A DNA stretch of 57,578 nt from Algoriphagus marinus (GCF_001936475.1 NZ_MSPQ01000019.1:1-57578); one strand, 5' to 3'; shown: positions 43,300 to 52,366, numbered from the stretch's first letter. The notes: generated by a model from the letters alone, not told the origin. Translations and numbers: made by a program.

Positions 43300-44424
43300 T
43301 CATTTTAACCCTCTAAAAAAAGACAAATACTTCCTAGCAACTTCTTCCATTCTAAAGTTTTCTAAAACCATATCTTTTGCCTTTTTCCCCATTAATTGTA
43401 ACCTGGAAGAATCAGATAATAAGAAATCAATCTCTCTTACAAATTCTTCTATCGATCGATCGGGTATCAAAATCCCAGATTCTCCATCAATTAAGCATTC
43501 CCGAATCCCTCCCACTTCCGTGGCTACAGTGGGAACAGAAAAATAACCTGCTTCCAAGACCACCCCCGGCAGCCCTTCTGTATCTGAAGTCAAAATCAGC
43601 AAATCAGCGGCAGCTAAGTAGGGAGAAACGTCTTGCTGGTAACCGAAAAAGAAGATCTGAGATTGGAGATTGGAGATTGGAGATTTGATCGAAACGCCCA
43701 AATCACCATCTCCAACTACCAGCGCTTTTAATTGAGGTCTTGTTTGTATTAGTTTTTGGATGATTTCTAAAAAGCGGTCCGGCCGTTTTTGAGCAGTAAG
43801 GTTTCCCAGAAAAAGCAGGACTTCATCGGTCTTCCCTATACCCAAATCTCTTCTGGCAGCTTCTCTGCTTGGAGCACCTTTAAATTTCTCCAGATCAAAA
43901 GCTCGATGAATTACTTGCGAAGGTTTTTTAAAGTCATAATGTCGAATCATGGAGTTCAATGAGGCTTGACTTACTCCGATTGTCGCATCGAACTGGGACA
44001 TAATCAGCTTTCTATAAACAAATTTCGAAGCCGTACCCGGATTCCAAAATGATGCATCATCAATCCAGCGAGCTATCCAAGTACACTTACCTGAATAAAA
44101 TTGTCTTGCTGCTGCTGCATATTTCAGCGTACGTGAACCATTAGCCAAGATCACATCTGGGGAAAACTCTTTGATCTCAAGCAGTAATCTTTTTACTAAA
44201 GCAGAATTCAGTCCTGGGAATTTCTCAGAAAAATCATCTTTGTCTCCATCTAAAATCTTTGAAGCTTCAGAAAGAGAAATCCCTTTATCAGCTCTATCTG
44301 CTTTTTGATAAAGGTAAATAACCTTACAGTCTTCCCCATTTTGCCCTAAAAATAAAGAAAGCTCAGAAACAAAAATCTGAGCCCCGCGCCTAATAGGTTC
44401 TGTATCTATAAATAGAATTTTCAA
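43300..44424 (-). CDS. GT4-family glycosyltransferase
   Basis: A 374-residue GT-B protein. The N-terminus ILFIDTEPIRRGAQIFVSEL has the usual acceptor-side loop, and LLFLGNLTAQKRPDRFLEII, VVGDGDLG and SDTEGLPGVVLEAGYFSVPT are donor-domain motifs. Residues about 246-258 (SIKSPISNLQSQI) come from AATCTCC heptads at 43645-43690 inserted after the VVGDGDLGV strand. Its final codons lie beside the palindromic repeat field. It overlaps the next upstream GT by four bases and probably acts in the same chain. Donor unknown. Confidence 0.88.
   Translation of the reverse strand: MKILFIDTEPIRRGAQIFVSELSLFLGQNGEDCKVIYLYQKADRADKGISLSEASKILDGDKDDFSEKFPGLNSALVKRLLLEIKEFSPDVILANGSRTLKYAAAARQFYSGKCTWIARWIDDASFWNPGTASKFVYRKLIMSQFDATIGVSQASLNSMIRHYDFKKPSQVIHRAFDLEKFKGAPSREAARRDLGIGKTDEVLLFLGNLTAQKRPDRFLEIIQKLIQTRPQLKALVVGDGDLGVSIKSPISNLQSQIFFFGYQQDVSPYLAAADLLILTSDTEGLPGVVLEAGYFSVPTVATEVGGIRECLIDGESGILIPDRSIEEFVREIDFLLSDSSRLQLMGKKAKDMVLENFRMEEVARKYLSFFRGLK
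43645..43690 (-). repeat. AATCTCC heptad tract inside a GT4 gene
   Basis: Three perfect AATCTCC words with degenerate ends on the minus strand, in frame. The words match the TC-rich arm of element 3. Confidence 0.8.
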
Positions 44425-45512
44425 TTTATTCTGATCCTCTCTTTATAAAATATTTCAAATCGTTTTGCCAAAACAGAAACCTGATAATGATCTTCTACTA
44501 ATTGCTTTGCATTCTGCTGAATTTTCAGTTTAGATTTATTATCGAATGATAACACTTCCACTACGGCTTTTACAAACTGTCCTCTATCAGCTTTTGGTAC
44601 TAGCCATCCTGTTTCCGGTGAAACCACCTCGGAAATTCCTCCAACATTATAGCTGATCATAGGCACCAAACTATTCATAGCTTCTAAAATCACTCCGGGC
44701 AAACCCTCAATTAAGGATGGTAAAAGTAAGGCTTTTGCAAAAGGCAGAATGGCATCTACATCAGTTCTGACTCCTGCAAATAAGATCTCCGACCTGTCAG
44801 TAAATTGATTTTGAAAATGTGGCTTTAATGGGCCTTCTCCTAACAGCAGCAATTTGAGATCCGGGAACTTAAGTAGTATCTGGTCAAAAATTAAGAAGAG
44901 CTCTTGATGATTTTTCTCGGGAACGAAGCTTCCGATATGTATTAAAAAATCAGAAGCTCCCAATATTTTTATTAGATCTTCAGGTAGATTTAGTGTCTCT
45001 TTTACAGGTAAAACGCCTATAGGTAAAACTTCAACCTTGGATTCTGGAAAAGAAAATGTTTGGATAAAGTCTCTGGCACAAATAGCAGAAACAGAGGCAA
45101 TCCCGGCTACTTGCCTAAGCAAGAAATCATTATAAATCTTTTTTGGAATACTAGTGACAAAACCGGAGATCATATTGGCATTTCTGAAAATCAACTTCGC
45201 CTTCCAGCCAAAAAGCAAGCGGGAAAAAGCAGCATACTTTAGTGTGTCTCCTGCATTTGCCTGTACGATATCAGGCTGAAATTCCGCTATCAAAGCGGCT
45301 AACTTTTTCCAAGTTTTAAAATCCCAAAATCTTTTGTCGGAATTTGCCTCCAGACAAATACATCTTCCTGAAAAAGGTAGCTTGGAAACTCCTTCGAATA
45401 AACTTACAAGTATTACCTCATTTCCTTGGCCAAGTAGTTCTTCTGATAATTGGGCCGCAAAAATCTCAGCCCCTCTCAGCTGTTGTTTTTGGATAAGTTG
45501 AAGGATTTTCAA
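44421..45512 (-). CDS. GT4-family glycosyltransferase
   Basis: A 363-residue GT-B enzyme, related in layout to its downstream neighbour. It begins MKILQLIQKQQLRGAEIFAA, has PDIVQANAGDTLKYAAFSR in the acceptor domain, and FLIHIGSFVPEKNHQELFLI, LLLGEGPLK and SLIEGLPGVILEAMNSLVPM in the donor domain. It shows no repeat insertion. The two genes share a four-base overlap and probably arose by duplication, as both have the QANAGDTLKYAA/LANGSRTLKYAA block. Confidence 0.88.
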   Translation of the reverse strand: MKILQLIQKQQLRGAEIFAAQLSEELLGQGNEVILVSLFEGVSKLPFSGRCICLEANSDKRFWDFKTWKKLAALIAEFQPDIVQANAGDTLKYAAFSRLLFGWKAKLIFRNANMISGFVTSIPKKIYNDFLLRQVAGIASVSAICARDFIQTFSFPESKVEVLPIGVLPVKETLNLPEDLIKILGASDFLIHIGSFVPEKNHQELFLIFDQILLKFPDLKLLLLGEGPLKPHFQNQFTDRSEILFAGVRTDVDAILPFAKALLLPSLIEGLPGVILEAMNSLVPMISYNVGGISEVVSPETGWLVPKADRGQFVKAVVEVLSFDNKSKLKIQQNAKQLVEDHYQVSVLAKRFEIFYKERIRIN

Positions 45513-45631
45513 GGGATATAAGGAGCTAATTATTTATGGATAATAAATTAGTTAGTCAATTGATTTTCAAGAATAGAAATGTAGCTTTTCCAGCCTGTGG
45601 AGACAAAGACCGGGGCAATGGCAGAGATAGA

Positions 45632-46192
45632 TTAAAACATCAAATCTGGAAAATCCGAATAGGTATCAATAAACATCCTTTTCATCAATTCAATTCTTTC
45701 TGCTTCACTAATCACAGATTTTCTATTCAGGAGCAAATACCCTGATGCCTCCGGAAATTCAAAATGAGAGAAAGTCACTTGTCCTATTTTCTTTTTAACT
45801 ACTTCTGACCAAATAATGAAGCGTTGGGTTTTTGAAATAGGTTCTACCAAATTCCCAGTCCTATCGTAAGATCTAGCACCCACAAAGCCAAAAGATGCAT
45901 TTGGGAATTCTTGAAGCAAAATAGGAATAACCTTTAGGCAAGAAATCACAATGTTTCCAATATCTCCTCTATTTACAATTTTAGAGTATTTGAAATCACT
46001 CCTTCTATCCTTTTTGCAATAAAATTTAATAGCAAAAACTTCTTCCTGATGATATTCAGCTCTTATGATGTAGTGGTAGTGTGTTTTTGGAGAAAAAAAT
46101 TTGAAGATATGAGAATGTAAATGGGCAGAATCATCCCTACATCTATCTTTTTGAATAAACTTTATTGGATAGCCAGGATAATTAAATTCCAC
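45632..46192 (-). CDS. Hypothetical protein, 186 residues
   Basis: I do not recognise the family. The N-terminal part is rich in His and Tyr (HLHSHIFKFFSPKTHYHYIIRAEYHQEE at about 24-51, no obvious metal motif), and the middle and end look like an alpha/beta fold (ISCLKVIPILLQEFPNASFG). It is preceded eight bases upstream by a 64-residue basic protein, so the two form a small operon with its own candidate promoter, unrelated in appearance to the surrounding glycosyltransferases. A toxin-antitoxin-like or other selfish pair is possible but unproven. Confidence 0.7.
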   Translation of the reverse strand: MEFNYPGYPIKFIQKDRCRDDSAHLHSHIFKFFSPKTHYHYIIRAEYHQEEVFAIKFYCKKDRRSDFKYSKIVNRGDIGNIVISCLKVIPILLQEFPNASFGFVGARSYDRTGNLVEPISKTQRFIIWSEVVKKKIGQVTFSHFEFPEASGYLLLNRKSVISEAERIELMKRMFIDTYSDFPDLMF

Positions 46193-46200
46193 CGCTCAAA

Positions 46201-46395
46201 TTACGGAATCAAAAAATATTGGGATTGAAGTTTTTCTTCAACTTTCCTGGAAGAGTTAGCAGATGAAACATGAGCTTTAACCTCAACAACTACATTAAGT
46301 CTTTGCACCCAGTTAGGATTATCTTCCTTCAAAGTACTCCAACCTTTACGTTGACCTTTAGATTTCCTAACTGACTTAAGTTCTTTCCTTTTCAT
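46201..46395 (-). CDS. Hypothetical small basic protein, 64 residues
   Basis: A short protein with a very basic N-terminal half (MKRKELKSVRKSKGQRKGW) and a polar C-terminus. It is probably nucleic-acid binding or a protein-interaction peptide, judged by charge only. A promoter-like element lies just upstream and the larger hypothetical gene eight bases downstream, so it is likely translated as the first gene of a two-gene unit. Confidence 0.5.
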   Translation of the reverse strand: MKRKELKSVRKSKGQRKGWSTLKEDNPNWVQRLNVVVEVKAHVSSANSSRKVEEKLQSQYFLIP

Positions 46396-46428
46396 ACCTT
46401 ATCAATTAACTGATAAAATTTTGTATTG

Positions 46429-46436
46429 CAAATTTA
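46429..46436 (-). promoter_or_regulatory. Candidate -7 element for the two hypothetical genes
   Basis: The minus strand reads TAAATTTG, an exact TAnnTTTG, 34 bases before ATG 46395. TTG triplets lie near 46461-46466, slightly farther than ideal. Confidence 0.38.
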
Positions 46437-46536
46437 TAACAAATTTCTTTCCAATAAATTCAACAAAGGTTTCGCCTATACAATTTAATCTTAAAAAAAG
46501 TATTAGAAATAAGCTATCTAAATAAAGGGAATTTTA

Positions 46537-46567
46537 AACCTTCGAGGTTTGAAAAACCTCAAAGGTT
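46537..46567 (-). terminator. Probable hairpin terminator after the GT4 gene
   Basis: AACCTT-GAGGTTT pairs with AAACCTC-AAGGTT around a GAA loop, with one mismatch. The stem begins at the stop codon of the GT at 46566, but the T-run after it is weak. A copy of a dispersed palindrome is an alternative reading. Confidence 0.45.
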
Positions 46568-47687
46568 ATGGACTAGCCAGAAGCTTGAGATAGGTTTCCT
46601 CATATTGGGTTGCAATCTTCTCTATATCGAAATTCTCCCTGGCATACTCATAAGCATTATCCGTACGAATATCCCAATCCTTAAGGGAAATAGCTTGCTG
46701 CATTTGTGCTAATAGATCATCCTGATCCCCCACCCGATGAAAAAGACACATTCCTTCTTTTAAGCATTCCTTATTCTCCGGGATGTCTGAGCAAATAATC
46801 GGAATCTTAGCCAGCATCGCTTCAATCACTGAGCCTGGCAAGCCTTCAAAATAACTTGGAAAAACAAAGAAGTCTGATTTTTCCAGCAATTCTGACACAT
46901 TACCCACTGTACCCAACAAGTCCACGGAATTACCAATTTCTAATCTCTCAATCTCCTTTTCAATGGCTCCCCTATAATCCCCATCACCTGCTAAAATCAG
47001 TTGGTCATTCGGTCTAGCTTGAAGTAGATTGGCAAAAGCATGAAGTAAATCTTTATGACCTTTTCGTTCGATTAATCTACCAACGCATAACCAGTGAGCA
47101 GTGCGCAGTGGGAAATGGGTAGTGGGCAGAGCTTTCGTTTTAATTGGAATAGGTCGACCTCGATGAATCACTACCGTCTTATTTGGATTAAGCCCGATGG
47201 TTTTACGGTGAGAATCAACCAGCACCTGAGAATTTGCAATCATCAGATCAATACTACTAATGGTAAACCGATCCAAAAGCTGTACAGCAAGTAGGGAAAG
47301 TTTTCCTTTCCAAGGTAAGCCGTCGTAGCGCCTCTTTCGATAGCTGTTATTCACCAGACTGTTGACAATCTTTACTTTACTTTTCAAGTGCCTAGCGGTC
47401 ATGTCTGAGCGGAAGATACTTGAGTGAACGATCACTGCATTTTGATCTGACACGACCCTATCCACATACTTTGCAAGGTCTTTGAACTTGTTAGATACTG
47501 GCAGACCTAATCGGATCACTTCGATTCCTGCGGCCTCGTAATCGGCTAATAAATCGTGTCTTCCGGCAAAAAGTGTCGCAAAGACTGGCTTAAAGTGCTG
47601 AAATCTAGAAGTGATTTCCAGCAAGCTTTTTTCTGCTCCGCCCGTTTGGAGGGTATCTAGGAGAAAGAGGATTGTACCCTTATTCAA
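46566..47687 (-). CDS. GT4-family glycosyltransferase with a short heptad insertion
   Basis: A 373-residue GT-B enzyme. LFLLDTLQTGGAEKSLLEIT is the N-terminal GG loop, and LCVGRLIERKGHKDLLHAF, LAGDGDYRGAIEKE and SYFEGLPGSVIEAMLAKIPI form the donor domain. At the domain junction, before VGRLIERKGH, the residues PTTHFPLRTAHW are encoded by GTGGGCA-type heptads at 47091-47131. The gene overlaps the upstream GT2 gene by four bases and ends the minus-strand glycosyltransferase run. Confidence 0.88.
   Translation of the reverse strand: MNKGTILFLLDTLQTGGAEKSLLEITSRFQHFKPVFATLFAGRHDLLADYEAAGIEVIRLGLPVSNKFKDLAKYVDRVVSDQNAVIVHSSIFRSDMTARHLKSKVKIVNSLVNNSYRKRRYDGLPWKGKLSLLAVQLLDRFTISSIDLMIANSQVLVDSHRKTIGLNPNKTVVIHRGRPIPIKTKALPTTHFPLRTAHWLCVGRLIERKGHKDLLHAFANLLQARPNDQLILAGDGDYRGAIEKEIERLEIGNSVDLLGTVGNVSELLEKSDFFVFPSYFEGLPGSVIEAMLAKIPIICSDIPENKECLKEGMCLFHRVGDQDDLLAQMQQAISLKDWDIRTDNAYEYARENFDIEKIATQYEETYLKLLASP
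47091..47131 (-). repeat. GTGGGCA-type heptad tract inside a GT4 gene
   Basis: Five to six degenerate seven-base words (plus strand GTGAGCA, GTGCGCA, GTGGGAA, ATGGGTA, GTGGGCA), in frame with the gene. It is the same period as the other tracts, with a different word. Confidence 0.75.
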
Positions 47688-48568
47688 AGCTCAACGGTCT
47701 TCCCATTAATTCCTTTGAAGTAATGCCAAAAAGCCAGCATAATCAGACGAAAATTTCTCATCCCATATTTAGGTCCATATCTGAATCCGTATAAAGATTT
47801 AACAAACCATTTTTTGATTAACTGATGCTTCATAGCTGGTAAGGTCAAGGAATCAGAAATCATTAAGAGATTACGTAGGCTATAATATTCCCTAGCCAAA
47901 TTCTGCTTTCTTTGATAGGTAGGGCGCTCAAATTCCAATCTTCCAGTAGCAGCCCTAGCTTCCAAAAATAATTTACAATCCACCACTATTGAATATCCTT
48001 TTCTCGAGACTTTGAGGCAAAAATCTAACTCTTCGAACCCAAAAAATAAGCCTGGATCAGGGGCAATTCCAATCTTGGCTACTTCTCCACTGACAAGCAT
48101 ACACATACCTCCAGCCACATAATCCACATCTATAACGTCCTTCTTCTCTAGCAGCCTAGTCTGCACTCGCTTGATAACCCCCTTTTTCCGATCAAAAAAC
48201 TGACCTACCGAACCCAATACTCCTGCAAAAGGATTTACATCCCGAATAGCTAATAATCTTTCAAAACAATCAGTACGAAAAGGAGGATCATTATCATCTC
48301 CCCAATAAATCCAGTCTAAGTCTTCTTTACTGCAAAGTTCCAAGCCTTTTTGGGCTGCACCTGCTGGACCTGCATTGTATCCCATTCGAAAATATCTAAG
48401 TCTAGGATCCTGCAGCGAAGCAATCATATGATCGGTGGCTAAATCTTCAGAATTATCAATAATCCAAATTAGCTCTGGTTGATAAGACTGATTAAATACT
48501 TTGGAGATAGTTTCTTTTAAAACTTCCGGGCGATTAAAGGTGATAATAAATCCTCCGAACCGAATCAT
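47684..48568 (-). CDS. GT2-family glycosyltransferase (rhamnosyl/galactofuranosyl-type)
   Basis: A 294-residue GT-A enzyme. The N-terminal FGGFIITFNRPEVLKETI, the acidic IDNSED and the donor motif WGDDNDPP (DDxD-like) match the rhamnosyltransferase/GlfT-like GT2 group. The MGYNAGPAGAAQKGL block is also typical. It is translated with four-base overlaps at both ends, in a run of five GT2 genes. Linkage cannot be read. Confidence 0.86.
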   Translation of the reverse strand: MIRFGGFIITFNRPEVLKETISKVFNQSYQPELIWIIDNSEDLATDHMIASLQDPRLRYFRMGYNAGPAGAAQKGLELCSKEDLDWIYWGDDNDPPFRTDCFERLLAIRDVNPFAGVLGSVGQFFDRKKGVIKRVQTRLLEKKDVIDVDYVAGGMCMLVSGEVAKIGIAPDPGLFFGFEELDFCLKVSRKGYSIVVDCKLFLEARAATGRLEFERPTYQRKQNLAREYYSLRNLLMISDSLTLPAMKHQLIKKWFVKSLYGFRYGPKYGMRNFRLIMLAFWHYFKGINGKTVEL

Positions 48569-49413
48569 ACTTCAACTTTTTCGGGATATAAGAATTTAGC
48601 TAAAGGCGGTACTAGGGAGATGAAAAAACGAATCAGGGTATTGACTTTATAGGGCTTGAAGCTAAGCGCTTTCAAAAGATATTTCCTAGCTTTTGAAAAC
48701 TTTTGAAAACGCATGTAATTCACCCCTATGATCTGATAATAAAGGTATTTCACATGGTTTGATAAGGTATCATGATGCTTTTCCAAAAACCAACTTAAGG
48801 AATCCACCATGTTTTGTAGATTTTTTGACGCTCCATCTGGTGAATCATAATAAACCAAACTCACCTGAGATGATATTCCTCCATTTCCCTTTGCCAACGC
48901 CAACCGATGAAATAACTCGGTGTTTTCAGAAAATTTCATCCTAATATCATACCCGCCAACTGATTCAAACAACTTCTTTCTTAGACAAAAAGTACCTGGG
49001 ATTTTACTAAAGTGAACTCCATTTGTCGGCAATGTTTCGGTAATTACTCCATTATTCACACGTTCAATCCCGGCTATCCAGTAATCCTTTGTAGTATCTG
49101 AGGAAGTCGCAGCATTAAAATTCAAAATTGCATTCTCTTTCAATTCATCATCCGCATCCAAGAAAATCAGCCATTCCGCCGACGCTAATACAGCTCCATG
49201 ATTTCGAGCGGCACTTACACCTTGATTTTCTTGAAATTCATATCGAATTCGAGAATCAGATAAATATTCATTTGCAAGAGTATGAGATTCATCTGTGCTT
49301 CCGTCATTTACTAAAATTAACTCCCAATCTTTAAAGCTCTGGTTCTTAACTGATGCTACCGCTCGATTAAGGGTAATCGCTCCGTTGTAAAAAGGAATAA
49401 TTACAGAAATCAT
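48565..49413 (-). CDS. GT2-family glycosyltransferase
   Basis: A 282-residue GT-A protein. SVIIPFYNGAITLNRAVASV, LVNDGSTDES and FLDADDELKE (the DxD metal site) are textbook GT2 motifs. The last 80 residues are helical, with repeated basic/aromatic stretches (YYQIIGVNYMRFQKFSKARK), possibly membrane-associated. It starts two bases after the next upstream gene and overlaps the downstream one by four bases. Confidence 0.9.
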   Translation of the reverse strand: MISVIIPFYNGAITLNRAVASVKNQSFKDWELILVNDGSTDESHTLANEYLSDSRIRYEFQENQGVSAARNHGAVLASAEWLIFLDADDELKENAILNFNAATSSDTTKDYWIAGIERVNNGVITETLPTNGVHFSKIPGTFCLRKKLFESVGGYDIRMKFSENTELFHRLALAKGNGGISSQVSLVYYDSPDGASKNLQNMVDSLSWFLEKHHDTLSNHVKYLYYQIIGVNYMRFQKFSKARKYLLKALSFKPYKVNTLIRFFISLVPPLAKFLYPEKVEV

Positions 49414-49414
49414 T

Positions 49415-50371
49415 TCATTTGAAAATTTTCTGATTCCGTTTAAACCCTTCCAAAGCCAATGTGTAATTTTTAAAAAAGTATTTAAACTTTGTAACTGTTA
49501 CTACTTTTTCAATTTTTGAATTCATGCTGGAATTCCCCAATAGTGTTGATTTCAACAGTCCTTTCAAGGCAATCCATTCTTTAAAGATCAAATGATTGTT
49601 GAAGGCTATTACATTTAAAAATTCAGTAATTCGATATGAATCGAGTATAGGAAAACTAGATGCAATTCCAGCTTTAAGTTTTAAATAATATTCAAAACTT
49701 AGTCGATCTTGCGAAATCGCATGATGAAATTTCAATGTATTAAGATAAACTAAATCAAAACCAGATAACTGGATTGCATAGCAAAGTTCTACATCTCCTC
49801 CAGAGCTTAGCTCAGTACCTTTTCTACAACTCAAAAGAGAATAAAAGCCCTTAGATTCTAAGTCAAGAAGAATAGATTTTCTATAAAAACATCCAGCTCC
49901 ATACAAATGAGAAAATGGTTGCATCACCTCCCCACTTTTCCCTTGTGAGCCTATTGCATAACTTTTTGCATAAGTTTCAAACCAATCCGGAACTTGCTTT
50001 GCCTTTAAAATTCCATGCCCTCCCAGAGCTCCCACTCTTGGATTTTCTTTTAAGTAGCTGATACCAACTTGGAGAAAATCCAAAAAAAGATGATTGTCAT
50101 CATCGCAATCAAGAATAAAATCATATTTCGCTGCTCTTATTCCTAACCAAAAAGCTTTCATTTTTCCAGGCGTATTACAGTCCAAAACCGAATAGTCAAT
50201 CTTTGAATTAGCTAAATAGGAACGAGCAAAATCAGCAGTTGAATCGGTAGAATTATTATCAATCAAAAGTAATTCCCAATCAAATCCTGTCCTTAACTCA
50301 GTAATTGCTTTAAGTGTAGCCTCCAACTTAGAAGCTCCATTGTAAGTACACAAAATGATGCTACAGCTCAA
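49415..50371 (-). CDS. GT2-family glycosyltransferase
   Basis: A 318-residue GT-A enzyme with CSIILCTYNGASKLEATLKA, LLIDNNSTDST and the metal site LDCDDDNHL. The GALGGHGILK and GAGCFYRKSIL segments are shared with lipopolysaccharide GT2 enzymes. It overlaps the upstream GT2 gene by four bases. The acceptor is unknown, but its place in the operon suggests it builds the ABC-exported glycan. Confidence 0.9.
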   Translation of the reverse strand: MSCSIILCTYNGASKLEATLKAITELRTGFDWELLLIDNNSTDSTADFARSYLANSKIDYSVLDCNTPGKMKAFWLGIRAAKYDFILDCDDDNHLFLDFLQVGISYLKENPRVGALGGHGILKAKQVPDWFETYAKSYAIGSQGKSGEVMQPFSHLYGAGCFYRKSILLDLESKGFYSLLSCRKGTELSSGGDVELCYAIQLSGFDLVYLNTLKFHHAISQDRLSFEYYLKLKAGIASSFPILDSYRITEFLNVIAFNNHLIFKEWIALKGLLKSTLLGNSSMNSKIEKVVTVTKFKYFFKNYTLALEGFKRNQKIFK

Positions 50372-51498
50372 TACAGTTTTAGTCGGTTAAGAGTACCACC
50401 TAAAATTCTTCCGTACTTTAAATGGTTTTTTATCATCAATTGGGATTTCAACAATTGTCGAATAATCTTTTTTGACTTAGATTTTTTCACACCAAGACTA
50501 TCGAAAAACTGGTTTAATGAAGGCAAAAGAAATTTTTCGAGCTTTTCAATCAAGTCGAGTCGATTAAAATATTGCCAAGTTAAATAGGTTGACATTCTAT
50601 AAAAATCAGCATCTCTTATTACCCAAGAATTTTTCTGTTTTTCATTCTCAAACCATTCTAAAGCCTCAGCTACTTGATTTTTATGAATCATTACTCCAAG
50701 GTTCTGAAAAAAAAAATTCTTTCTTTCCTCAATTAAATTTAAGCTAGTGGCAATATTAAATTTGCCTGCTAATGATAACCTTTGATCAACTTTAGACGCT
50801 CGCTTGCTTACTTCACTTAATGACTTATACATTACTTTTGGATTTCGGCTCATACTTGAAGGCACATATCTATAGCCAACTCCTATTATCGGGGTATATT
50901 TAAGTCTTGCTCCCATCTTTCCTGCTCGAATCCAGAAATCCCAATCTTCACAACTTTTTAAGGAAGGATCAAAGCCTCCTAATTGATTTGCAAACTTCCT
51001 TTCAATTAATTGAGCATGACAAGGCCCAATATTTCTGGTCAATACACTTGGATAGATTTCACCATTTAATCCAGAATTATGATAATGATAACAGTGTCCT
51101 TGAGGTTTATCCCAGTATCCATACCCGTAACTATATAGTTCAAACCCCTTGTTTTTGGTTATGGATTCCTGAATATTTGTAAAAAAATCAGTTTCAACCC
51201 AATCATCAGCATCTAGAAATAATAAGTATTGTCCTTTTGCTTTTGCCATACCAGTATTTCTGGCAGCAGATAGTCCTTTATTCTCTTGAAACAGGCAAGA
51301 TACTCGAGAATCCCTGTTAACAAATGATTCTGCTATTTCCTGGGTAGTATCTATACTTCCATCATTCACCAAAATAACTTCCCAGTCCCTAAACTTTTGA
51401 TTTAAAATAGAATTAAAGCAGTCCTTTAAAAAATGCCCTTGATTATAGCAAGGGACAATAATTGAAAAAGTGATCAAATCAGACTCCAAATGTTCCAC
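50368..51498 (-). CDS. GT2-family glycosyltransferase
   Basis: A 376-residue GT-A enzyme: FSIIVPCYNQGHFLKDCFNS, LVNDGSIDTT, and LFLDADDWVE (metal site). A helical C-terminal third follows. It overlaps the upstream gene by about 20 bases and the downstream gene by four bases, so translation is coupled. No odd residues were seen. Confidence 0.9.
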   Translation of the reverse strand: MEHLESDLITFSIIVPCYNQGHFLKDCFNSILNQKFRDWEVILVNDGSIDTTQEIAESFVNRDSRVSCLFQENKGLSAARNTGMAKAKGQYLLFLDADDWVETDFFTNIQESITKNKGFELYSYGYGYWDKPQGHCYHYHNSGLNGEIYPSVLTRNIGPCHAQLIERKFANQLGGFDPSLKSCEDWDFWIRAGKMGARLKYTPIIGVGYRYVPSSMSRNPKVMYKSLSEVSKRASKVDQRLSLAGKFNIATSLNLIEERKNFFFQNLGVMIHKNQVAEALEWFENEKQKNSWVIRDADFYRMSTYLTWQYFNRLDLIEKLEKFLLPSLNQFFDSLGVKKSKSKKIIRQLLKSQLMIKNHLKYGRILGGTLNRLKLY

Positions 51499-52366
51499 CC
51501 AAAACCTGCTTATAATTTTCTAGACGGGTAACCCCAAATTCTTTCAAAGCCAACATTTGATATTCATTGCCTCTATTTCTTAGGTTTTGATATTCCTTAG
51601 AATTTGGCGTCCATTGATCATGAATCACACCGCATTGCCTGGTAGTGCCAACTTTTAAGCCAGCTAATTTGGCTCGAATAAAAAAATTCTGATGCTCACC
51701 CCCTTTTAATATTGGATTCCATCCTCCAAAGGCTTTGACTTTTTCTGTTTTGGCTAGAAAGAAATTATGCGTCAGATCACAGGGAGTGACAGGATCGGTA
51801 TAAGGAATGGAATACAATGAAATTTCATTTGGTTTTATCGTAATGCCTGCATGATATTCATAGATCTGAGAAGAAGGCAATACCCATCCAAAACGATTTA
51901 TATAATTATTTACTTTTAGCAAATACTTCCCCTGCCTTGATTTGCGGTTATGCTGTCGAAAAACTCCTGCTAAAAGATCCAATTGATTCTCCTCCAATAG
52001 CTTCTTCATCAGGGGTATTCGAGTGCGTCTATCAAACACAAAATCATCATCACAAAGTAAAAAATATGGGGTTTCTACCAACTCTAACATTCTATTCCTT
52101 CCTTCAGCAGTTCCCGCATCATAAGGCAAATTGATGTATTGAATATTCAATTGTGGAAATCTATTAAGGATTGATTCTCTATAAGGCACAATACTGTCAT
52201 CTGCGATGATGATTGGCCCAGAAAAATGATAATGCAAAATAGAGTCAAGCAGTTGAATTAAATGAGCTTCACGCTCCAAGGTTTTAATCAGAATAGTCAC
52301 CTCAGACTCGTGCTTTAAGAAATATTTTGCTTTCTGCGTAAAAGGCGCAAGATTTAAAAACTTCAT
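51479..52366 (-). CDS. GT2/GT12-like glycosyltransferase
   Basis: A 295-residue GT-A protein. The start VTILIKTLEREAHLIQLLDS, then IIIADDS, AGTAEGRNRMLE and LLCDDDFVF, is more like the GM2-synthase (GT12) pattern of eukaryotes than standard GT2. The later HNFFLAKTEKVKAFGGWNP and GGEHQNFFIRAKLAGLKV fit an acceptor-binding region with a catalytic Glu. A GalNAc-transfer role is possible from this resemblance only. It overlaps the methyltransferase gene by four bases. Confidence 0.8.
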   Translation of the reverse strand: MKFLNLAPFTQKAKYFLKHESEVTILIKTLEREAHLIQLLDSILHYHFSGPIIIADDSIVPYRESILNRFPQLNIQYINLPYDAGTAEGRNRMLELVETPYFLLCDDDFVFDRRTRIPLMKKLLEENQLDLLAGVFRQHNRKSRQGKYLLKVNNYINRFGWVLPSSQIYEYHAGITIKPNEISLYSIPYTDPVTPCDLTHNFFLAKTEKVKAFGGWNPILKGGEHQNFFIRAKLAGLKVGTTRQCGVIHDQWTPNSKEYQNLRNRGNEYQMLALKEFGVTRLENYKQVLGGTFGV

